The notes beneath the pieces were generated by a model that saw nothing but the letters and a program-made list of their open reading frames with translations, did no database searches and was not told where the DNA came from. This document shows, piece after piece, positions 33,449 to 43,961 of a DNA stretch of 64,000 nt (positions are counted from its first letter, which is position 1; each line of letters begins with the position of its first letter). A program made the position numbers and the translations under genes. This stretch comes from Panonychus citri (taxonomy: Eukaryota; Arthropoda; Arachnida; Trombidiformes; Tetranychidae), in the NCBI RefSeq assembly GCF_014898815.1, contig NW_026515455.1, positions 248,001 to 312,000 of the forward strand, in the 5' to 3' direction.

Positions 33449-35615
33449 TTATTCACTCAATTTAGATGAAATTTCAACCAAAGAGAAGATGAAACTTCCT
33501 CTTTTATCTTGAGTCGATTCTTTTGATTGATAGATTCTTCTTAATCTTCGCGTTTGTCTTGGATGGTTTTCTTCACACTTAGCGACCGTCTTGAGTCGAC
33601 CACAGGCCAAATCGCGAACATCATCCAATGCAAGATCGAAAAAATTTGAGAAATAGTCGCTAATTTTGATGTTACTCGTTGAACAAGTTTCGTCGATCGA
33701 TGAGAAAACACACTCGTCGAAAAAGTTGAAAGCGCAACAGGTCAAAGGTAAAATGTTGGAAGAGTTGGCAACCCGAGAAACAGAATCTAACATTCTCTCG
33801 CCCCGATAGAAACACGAATGGAATGATTTAATCGAATCATCGGTTAGACAGCGATTAACTTCAATCGTTCCTGAAACAATTAAAAAAGAAGAAACAATTA
33901 ACAATTAGCAAACAAATCGCAAGCAAACATAACCAGCAACCAGCCAGCTCTCCAAACTGAATCGAAACCACTTCATTTCTTTTGGTTTTCAACCAATAGG
34001 CTAATTGTTGTTCAATCTGATTAATCATACAGATGATTAGCTTGGAGGAATATTGAATCAAGTTAATTGTACTCACGATCTTGATTTTCAGGGAACACAT
34101 TGATTGGATTGCATTTGTAATTCCAACAACGGCGAGTTGCAATATCTGAGAAGACAATCCTTTGGTACATGATTCTTTGTACTTTTTCAACGATTTAATT
34201 GCTCTTTGTGGTAATCTATTGAAGTTTAATTGAGAGAATAGGAAGAAAGTTAATTCCAATTAATCATAATTGTAATTACCATTTTCTTTAATCACCATAA
34301 TTACATAACAAACCAGTTTAGAGTTATAATGAGAAACTATCAAAGGGTTTTCTTAATCACCTTGAAAGTTACAATATATTATCAAGACTGACAAGGTCAA
34401 ACAATTGTTTAAATTGCGTCACAACAATTAAGTTTAATCATATGTTTATGTCTATGTAAATACGATTAGTTGAGATGTGATTAATTAAACATCTGATTGT
34501 CAGTTGTTTGTATCTATCTATTTGATTACAGAATCCAGTGATTTAGATTCACTAATCGTTCTGATTGTGATTTTATGATTAATTTGATTGCTGTTAATTT
34601 TTACCTTGAAAATTAACCTAAATCAAAGTATTGCAATTAATTATGATTTAAACTTTTCTTGGTGTGATAATCAGTTTAATCACCAATTTTCACTCAATTT
34701 CAATCAATCAACAGTAAGTTAATCGCCCTGAGCTAATTGTCGTTAATTGCATTTAAAAAGTTTCCCTCTGATTGATAATCACTGAGTCTATGTAACAATT
34801 AACAGTGTAGCAAACTTCAAATCAGTTGATTGTTACCATTTTTATGAAACAAATTAAGTTTCATAACATTTTGATTACTTACGAATACATTTAATCACAA
34901 TTTAATCGATCATCTTAAATTATAAAACATTAATTTAATTCCCCTTGAACTACAATTAACAAAACAAGATCTTTTTGATGGAAACTAAAAAATCAAACTG
35001 TTTACAATTAATCATTTATACTTTTACCATCGACTATTATTTTCTTGATTCAAACCATGTTATAATTAACTGACAATTAACTAGTAGTAATCACTGAAAT
35101 ACCTGACGATCAGGTTTGTAATCATTTAAATGACTCTGGTAATCAAATTTCCGGAAACATAACTAATCAAATTGATGATTATTAGTTTGTTGACTTAATC
35201 AAATCAATTTTCCATATATTAATTGTGAGCTAAGGCTTATTGATGATACGATACTAATTTTTGTATCAAATTAAAGATACGTTCTTATGTAATCAGGAAA
35301 ATCGATGGACAATTAAGTCAACAATTAAATTGTTACTTACCGGCAATGCTCAGTTAATTCTGGTTTAGCCACAGGGATTTTAACTTGTTCGTCGATGAAG
35401 AAAAATGTCCGAAAACTCCGGTCAACTCTTCTGGCGATCGCTTTACATTGATCTTGAGCTTCTAAACAATTGAAAACAAACGAATCAACAATTAAACAGT
35501 TATAAGTGATTTACTGGTAAACAATTAACTGGACAATCTAAAAATTAGATGAAAAAGTCAAACCTGATGGTGAGAAAACGAATGGTAAAAGTATGAAGAT
35601 CACTTTTAGTTGCAT
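33449..35615 (-). CDS. Cys-rich secreted protein A (paralogue of the gene at 38.5-40.4 kb), 4 exons
   Basis: Exons in transcript order: 35615-35564, 35461-35341, 34215-34077, 33870-33449. The first exon encodes a classic signal peptide (MQLKVIFILLPFVFSPS). The mature part is about 225 residues, with helix-rich segments and a fixed Cys pattern in the last exon: C-x11-C-x24-CC-x7-C-x8-C-x26-C-x8-C. The plus-strand gene 2.8 kb away has the same exon structure, intron phases and Cys spacing, so the two are duplicates. One base is missing in TTTT 34085-34088: exon 3 then ends in the same phase as its paralogue, and the junction codon becomes Arg in both (R-T-I-E here, R-A-I-E there). I do not recognise the family; arthropod hemolymph-type secreted proteins with a CC pair are a loose comparison. 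Function unknown, probably extracellular. Confidence 0.75.
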
Positions 35616-38457
35616 TTTGAACACTAATTAGATGTCGATAATTAAAATTGAATAAATTAAGCGATTGATATATTGAGTTAATTAAGATTATTCTTGAGCA
35701 TTAAACGAAGGTGAAAGGTGATGAGATGATATTAAGTTAATTGTTGACGAGCTTATGGTTTATCTTAAGGGGCGACTTGAAAACTTCTAAGGCGAACTTG
35801 AATCTCTCAATGTTTTATACTCATTCTTAATCAGTCTCTCTCATCTTCTCTCTCTCTCTCTCTCTCTCTCTGTTATCATCTCATCATCATCACTATCATC
35901 ATCCTCTTAGTTTCATCTCTTTCTTTCTGTTCCAAGCCCGAAACTCCTTAGACTTTATCACCTGGAGGAGATGATATGTTTTCGCTCTCATATTATCAAG
36001 TTTTTTTCTTTTTCTTCATCCCAATCATTAGATTCATCATATCATGCAAACGTATTATTATTAACTGAGTTTTCAGAATCTTCATAATTTTTCTCAGAAT
36101 TCTGATCAAGAATAAATTACCCTAAGGCAAAATAAATAAACCACAGGCTCTCAAGGATTCTCCATAATTAACTCAAATAATTAACTCTATTAATAAGATA
36201 CACATATCATTAACTGGTCATCATTTAATTATCATTTAAATGAAACAAAATTGTTCAACTTTTTAACAAATTAACCAGAAATCAACTGATCTAATCAACA
36301 GAACCATGAGAAAACCACATAATGGCATGATAATGGTCAACAGATTCAGTTTAGTGACAACAATCAGCTGATTGCTCAGATGATATTATAAAAAAATTAA
36401 CTTAATTGTTCTCAATAAAAAATCTTAACCGATTTGTGATGAAAGTTTGACCGTTAATTTCGCGGAAAAAACCCCGAAATCAACGGTAAAGGTTTTTTTC
36501 TGTTCTAAGGCAAATATTATTTCCACTTCGGTTATCAAATGGAGTTTAGGTCTAAACTAACTGATAATGGACATTGTAGATCAAGTTTAACTATTTTAGG
36601 AAAAATTTGAGAAAGAATCAAATTAAGAAATTAAGTTTGAGTGATTAATTTAAATCCATTATCAGGATTTGCGATCAATTTAATCTAATCCAGTTTAAGG
36701 TGTCAATGGGAAAATTTTCAATTCTAAATGAAAAAATATAAAGAGTTTCAAACAAGTTCTAATGTTTTGTTTCTGTATTTCATTTATTTACATCTTTAAG
36801 TAATTTAATCGCAATCAATTAAACTATCAACTCACAATTAACTTTCTAGTAAAATAGTCACTTGATTAGTTGATTAATTAGATGCTTCTGATGATCAAGT
36901 CAATAACTTTAACTAAGTTAACGTCCCATTCAACCCAATACTTGTTACACTGATTTCGTAACGTATTATTAGTTTAACTATAAATAGATTCACCTTTAAT
37001 TTAAATCATTGATTTGTTAATTGTTGCAATTTATTAATCATTTTCTTTATCATTATTTGTTGTTTATTTTAGTTTTTTATCAATGGTCAGTTGAATTTGT
37101 ATCTTGATCTAAAGTAAGTGTTTGTCTAGAGACTGATAAGATTTGATTGTTGTAAATCTGATCGACAATTTTTCCTCTAAATGATTAACTAATTACAATA
37201 ATAGAGCGACAATCAGAATTGATTGTTGTTAAATGATTTCTGTTTATTAACAACTTAAAAAAGTAACATTTAAAATGGACAGTCTTAATTTGGTTACAGG
37301 AAATGTATCACCATTAATAAATTATCAACTTGATTAACTTAATCACTGTCAACTAAATTTAGCAATCAACAAATCAGTGATTATTTTGTTGATGTTCAAA
37401 ATGAGATAACCAACAATTAATTACTGTTTTAATTGTGATTATTACATTTTCATCAAGATTATATATCAAACATGAGACAAAATAATACATAATTTTGATT
37501 AAGAAATTTTCTAGTAATCAACTAATTATTACCTAGACAATTAGTAATTTAAGAAAATCAAGGTTGATTATGAAGATGATTATCTCAATGAATAATTGTG
37601 AAATTGAAACTGAACAGAAAACTGGTTAATTTGAATCACTTTAATTATGTCTATGATTAAATTAATCAACAGCCAATCATCATTATTATTAATACCAAAT
37701 GACATTGATTCAAATCAGTTAATCAAAATAGCTCACAATTTAATACAATCTTACAGTGATTGATTAACTAATTGATTCCCAATAGATTGTCAGAATTTTA
37801 ATCATTGCAAACATTTCAATCAAATTTAATCGTGATTAATTTTTTTCCTCGTTCATTTTGATTACAATTATTTCAATTCTATTGTCATTTAAATGAATTA
37901 ACTTCCAAGTCTTATTGATTTAAGTGTTTGATTTTTCTTGTTGTCTCTTAATTTAAGTATTTACCTTTTTAGTTTTAATTGTTGATACCCTAAAGGTTAA
38001 TTGTTGTTAAAAATTAAGTTCTAATTGTATTATAAACTATAAACCTTGGCCGGATTCGTTGAGAAGTCATTGACAACTTGTTGCCGATTATTGTGATTCT
38101 AATCAAACTGAATTAAGTAATTTAATAAAAATAAAATGTATTTATATTAATACTAATCGCCAAGATTAGTGAAAGGAGTTACTTAAATGATAAATTAACT
38201 TGATGATTTACAATTTAATTTGATTAACTTGGACAAGGATTTTTGGGTTCCTTTAAATCAACATTTATTTAAACAAACTTTCATTTTCATAATCACTTTT
38301 AGTTAATTTCATCAACACTTAACATTAATTTGTGCCTTTCTCATTGAATAATTGTTATTTAATTATTTAATTGTAATTAAATAACAAAATTTAGTTGATT
38401 AGAATAGTTAAATTTTTTCATTCCAATTGATTGGGATTCAATTCACAATTAATCAGT
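35616..38457. promoter_or_regulatory. Head-to-head intergenic region between the two Cys-rich genes
   Basis: About 2.8 kb separate the two start codons. It holds a (TC)n run at 35848-35871 and otherwise AT-rich DNA dense in words such as AATTAAC and CAATTA. No exon was found. Both promoters must be here, but no specific element can be named. Confidence 0.45.
35848..35871. repeat. (TC)n microsatellite
   Basis: Twelve uninterrupted TC units in the upstream region of Cys-rich gene A, flanked by CT-rich sequence. Confidence 0.85.
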
Positions 38458-40364
38458 ATGTTTTCATCCAAAGGGATTCATCTTATTATTTTGATAATTA
38501 TCTCAACTCTGCTTATTGGTAAGTTTTTAACAACAATTATAGTTGATTGGCAATTAGATTTAAATTTATTTTTCTTTTTTAATCTCACTAATTGCTATCA
38601 GTTGATTGTCAGAGGGAAAATCGAAGTCAGTCTCGTAGATCTGATCGTTTCAAGAAATCGACAAACTCGACATCATCTACAGTCTCACCCACAACCTCAA
38701 CCTCAACTTCAACTTCAACCACAACAACAACAACGACAATTAAATCAACTGAAGCAACATCAACATCTACAACATCGCCACCAACAACATCAACAACCAC
38801 AGAGTCGTCTAAATCATCAACAATCAAGAGTACAGAGAATGTCGGTGAGAAGTTAAGTGAAATTGAGTCGCTCGATAGTGAACTAGCTTCAATCAACAAC
38901 AACGGAACCGGAAACAAAGGTTGGAACGCCAAACTTGGATTCTGTCGGGAGATCGTAAGTCAATATGGTAATGATATTCGACGAGTTCTCCTGGTCGGTA
39001 ACTTTGCCTTCCCTACAAGTCGAGAATCAATTGACGCTCATTGCGCGTAAGTATCAATCTAAAATCGCATCAGATCACACATAAAGATTAACACTAATCT
39101 AATCCTGGACTATTCCATTGTTCCCCTTAATCCTCAGCCTCGGCGATCGAGTCTACAAAGCTTTGCGAAAATTTTCAACCAGTTGCTTGACTTCGTTGCC
39201 TCGACAATTATTTTCAATCTTCTTACGGGGTCTTCGTAAATTGATAAAAAACGTTTGCCATGCAAATAAAGAGAAAGAGAGTAAGTAATCAAATTTAATT
39301 ACGAACCAAAAATCACAAAGGTTACGAATTTATATTTGGAATCATCCAAGTAAACATATTATTATTATTATTCTGATATAATGTTTATCTTATCATGAGA
39401 AAAAATCAACTAGAAAGTGTTGCGATCTGATTAACTACTGACTGAGTATTCAGTGTGTGTATAAATAGATGATTAATTACCTGATTCTCAGTTAATTTAC
39501 TATTAAAACTGATTATCGGTCATTATGTAATTGTGATGTTAGCTAATGTGATCATTTTGTCCTTGGTTATCATCATAAGGAAGGAGAAATGATTTAAAGT
39601 TAATTTACAATTAACAGGAACCACATATATGGCTCTTTAATTAAGAAACTTTTTATCATTAACTAATTTGATTCTTTCACATGTTTATTATCAAATTTGC
39701 AATTAAAACAAGGCCACAATTGACGTTTAATCGTCAAGGTTTTGATCGTTGTTACAAGTGATGAAAAGTTATTGATATTGATCATTAAATCTGATCATGA
39801 ATGAGTGATAATCAGTTGAAAAGATTCACAAGTACCTGAGAATAATTAATTAACAGATTAATAAGATTTTCTTTTTATCAAATTATCACATTAATATGAG
39901 AAATGATTAATTGTTGTTAATCTCAAACGTTTGAAACAGGAGCCATTGAGATACTCAAATGCACAACTGAATCAAGTCTTCCCGGTTGGAATCATTGTCT
40001 TAATGTTGCTAATCGACAATTTGAATCGACAGCAATTAACTCAACCGATGCTCAATTATTCGGTGATTTATGTTGTATGTACAATCAATTGGAAAACTGT
40101 GTTCGAGCAAATCTTCAAAAGAGATCAGAATGTTCGAGTAAATCGTTCGAAGTGTCCAAATTTTTCCAGCAAATGATCGACGCTACTTTGAAGGACGTGA
40201 TGGACATCGCTTGTACCAAATACGCCACCGAAGGCGAATGTATCAAAAACAATAACGACGGACTGACCAGATTAAAATCCGCCGCTGACGCTAATTTTGA
40301 AGTTAACGACATTTTCCTAATTGGTCCACTTCTTAAAATCTTCCCTCGATTGGCCAATGATTAA
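38458..40364 (+). CDS. Cys-rich secreted protein B with mucin-like Thr/Ser segment, 4 exons
   Basis: Exons: 38458-38518, 38602-39046, 39138-39280, 39940-40364. The 1074 nt close in phase to 357 residues. A strongly hydrophobic signal peptide (MFSSKGIHLIILIIISTLLI) leads into a Thr/Ser-rich stretch of about 70 residues (long TSTSTSTTTTTT-like runs), likely heavily O-glycosylated. The domain shared with gene A follows (CREIVSQYGNDIRRVLL, then C-x11-C-x24-CC-x7-C-x10-C-x26-C-x8-C). The acceptor at 38600-38601 is needed for the conserved frame; a later AG would give a Gln-rich frame without the domain. A poly(A) signal AATAAA is at 40521-40526. Secreted or surface-associated; function unknown. 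Confidence 0.78.
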
Positions 40365-42027
40365 GGAACTACGATTAACTAATTGCTACTACTTAACGAA
40401 TCTCATTCAACTTTTTTTTTGTTTAAATCGCACTTTTTTTTGTTGTCTCATTCATTTCGCTTTAATCAAATTATGTTTAATTTTGTATCTTTCTAATCAA
40501 TTTAACTCTGTTAATAATCAAATAAAATGAAATTAAGGTTAAATGAACCAATTTGACTTTGAGCAATTAAGAGTATTCTGGCTAATCAGTTAAACGATTA
40601 AAGTTTCATTGTAATGAGCTCAATCTGATTTCGGATTAGATTGATGTCGAAAATGATGTCAGGGATAAGTACGATTTAAAAAAGTAACCCGAGCCTTAGA
40701 TACTTGATCAATAGTAGCAATTAACTAATCAGATGATGATTTCAATCCATATAAAAAATTTTATTTTCAAATTAGTTAACTAATTCACTTCGATGGACAT
40801 GATCTTCCGATGATCAAATCTCGATGCGATTGCCTTATTGTTTGAGCTCGATAGTCAGAACCAGTCCAATGGATCCATTGTTAACTCTAATGGTTAATTC
40901 AATTCGTGCCTTTAGAAATTTACTAATTGTTATCGTGGTCGCTAATATGAATATTGATTCGAAAGTTTAAATAATCTTTTAACGAATCCTAGCAATTCAA
41001 TTGTAAATTAAATTGCAAAAATGATTGAAAGCAAATTTTGATCAATTTTCGCATAATTTGTTCATCAAGGAATCAATTCCTCCGTTAATTGCATTCTGAT
41101 TGTTGTATTGTTTTAGGCATTGAAACTATAATTCAAAACTTTCAGCACAATCATTTGTAATCTAATTTAATTATTTAGAGACATAACGAGTGAATTGTTG
41201 TGTTTACATTGATTATAATTAATTATTCGGTTCATTAAATACAAATACAAAAAGTTAAACCTTAATTATAATTGAGAGCAAACACTTGGTGGTTTATTAA
41301 TTGATCAAAAAATCATCAACTAATTTGGTTTCATTTGTTTTCGACCTAATTAATTAATAAGTGATAACAATAACACTTTAAAGTGATCACCTAACAATTT
41401 AAAGTTGATTAATGATGAGAATTGAAGGTTCGCCAAAACAAAACCTGAAATACAATTTACCATGATAATTAAAGACTAAATTTCTACCCATTAAACTGCA
41501 ATCGATAATTAAATTGATAAAACAAATTGTACAATTAAATTGGAATAGAAACAAAAATGATCCAAATTCTATTGTCAATCGATTACTAAATAGAAACTAT
41601 TTTCTCATCGATTTGAGCTTAAATTTTATATCAACGCTTTCGAATTGAAATGAGAATCGAGTTTCAGACAATGTGATTTGTTTGGAGAAAATATCAGTTC
41701 GCCTTTAAAACGGTGAAACACTAAATTAGATAATAATTAACACGCCTAATAAATCAACTAGAAAGCTCTCATGGAAGTGTAATTGTAAGTACGATGGCTC
41801 TTTGGTCATTCAATTTATGGTTTCGATCAACTAATCATTTTCGTCATTTTCTCTTAATCAAACTGATTTATAATCATTTTCATCGTGTTAACGACCAAAT
41901 TAATTTAAATATTGACAGTATTTTTTAATCATTGATCAACTGAGGGAAGTCCAATGGCGATTAAATAATGGTCGAACTGATTTTTAAAGGAATGATGAAG
42001 GAGATTGTTGATTAATTGTGTTCCGAG
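40365..42027. other. Convergent intergenic, Cys-rich gene B and PIP5K 3' ends
   Basis: AT-rich 1.7 kb. Gene B's AATAAA at 40521-40526 is the only assigned signal. No exon, tRNA-like structure or repeat family was recognised. Confidence 0.45.
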
Positions 42028-43927
42028 TTAATCAAGTTGATTACCAATATCACTGCTTTCACTTGATTCTGTCAAGGAGGGTGTTCCTTCAGTGTAGGTT
42101 GGTGTGCTTCTCTCTATGCTTAACGGTGGTGTCCATGTTATCGTCCGTGAGGTTGACCCGATCCCAGAAGAGGTGACACTGGAATTACTTGTGACACTGC
42201 TATTGCAATCGATTGCGGCTTGTTTGATCACTACGGTTCGTAAGCTGGGAGCCGGTTCAATGGTTGACTTGTATCGTGAAGAGTGGATTGGTGATGATGT
42301 GGTAGATGCTGGTGAAGATGAGCTTTCAGCGATAAATTTGACATTTGTATTCTTAGCAGAGGAAATTGTGACTCCAGTGTTGGTTGAGGAAGAGGTTGTA
42401 GCAGCAGCAGCGGCGGCGGCGGCGGCAGCGGCAGTAGCAGTGACACTTGAGACGATTGGATTAGTCAACATGAATCGTGCACTTTGTTGCTGTGAAATAG
42501 CTACAGGCGGTTGACTTGTTTTTGAACCTGGTGTCGAGCCTAATGGACAGAGATCAATAAAGTTACATATTAGTTTTGACAAAAAAATTCAATCGCAAGC
42601 ACTAAAATTTAAACATGAACATCGGATAATTGCAAATGAATGAGCATCAAGTGAAATTTATCACAGTGATTTAAGAGAGTTAACTAGGTAATATTAGTTG
42701 GATACTCATTCAATTACGATCATCAGACATTTGACAGTTTCTAAATGGCAAAAGAAAAGCAATTTGATTAGTGTTTAATTACGCATTAAAAGGTAAGCAA
42801 AAGCTTAAGGACATTTCTCCTAGCATTTAATTGTTCATTCTGTTGATAATAATGATAAAAGAATCACAATCAGAAAAAAATGTTTATAAAAACAAAAACA
42901 ATAATCTCATGAGATAAAATTGTGTATCAAATTAGATTTGATTTGATTAGTTTAATTATAACGTGGAAACGATATGATGATTCTGATTGAAACAATTCAA
43001 TGCCTGGAAAATGTTCTTTTTGATCAAACCAATAAAGCAATTAGTTAATTAAGCTCATAACTAAAAAGCATTAAGCAAAAGATTAGACCTTGATACTGAA
43101 ATTTGACTAAAATGTATTCGTAATCAGGATGGTAAATCTAATTGCTAAGATTTAATTTTAGTGAAAATTTAAATCTTCAATCATTGTTAACTAGAAATTC
43201 CTAAATTCGATTAAAAATCAATCAATTTAAATTGAGTTCGAAACAAAAACAAACAATCACTTCGTCTTTCTAAATCTTAAAATCTCACTTTCGTAATTAT
43301 TCTCGAGTTATCATAATTCGAACTCATTTTGTTCACTATTATGAGATTAAAATAACTTTTAAAAAGTACCACAGATCATCAAGTTATACAGTAAACCAAC
43401 TTGGTATGAATACACTTTCCAATTAGTATCAAATGGTTTCCATTTCGGGTGAAAAGGATTAACGGTAATCCTTTCAGTGCTTAATTTTGTGCAAGATTAA
43501 CGTGAAATGGTTCTAAATTAGCATGAAATGATCTCCAATAGCATGAGTCATATGGTGAGAAAGTAATAAAAATTAATTTTCAATCTAATTTGAAACCATT
43601 TCAAATGTTTATCTTACCTTGAGCTAAAAAGGATTAAAGGTGTTTAATCAATTCATTTGAAATCATTTCATACTAAATGCGAATGGTGAATTCACACCAA
43701 GTTGATTGACTGTAATTGCATTTTGTGGTCAAGACAAACGCGATTAAGAAAAATAGATCACAGACAAGTTATAAACATAACCGTACTAGGAACGTCTTTA
43801 GATGATGATTCAGTTGATGCAACTTGGCTAATCGGTTTGTTAATCTCAGTTTGTTCTGATGTGGATGATTTTTGGAATCTTTGGAAGGTATTCTTCCTCT
43901 TTGATGGTGAGTGTTTAAGAGCTACAT

Positions 43928-43961
<34 letters not shown>

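Noticed and set aside
38431..38856. Gln-rich open frame (runs of Q) overlapping the Cys-rich gene B
   Set aside because: The same DNA in the next frame reads the Thr/Ser-rich segment leading into the conserved Cys domain, and only that frame splices in phase with the signal-peptide exon through the acceptor at 38600-38601.
42104..42514. Plus-strand ORF with a poly-Ala run
   Set aside because: Antisense shadow of the PIP5K C-terminal exon: the GC-rich triplets read as Ala-rich on both strands.
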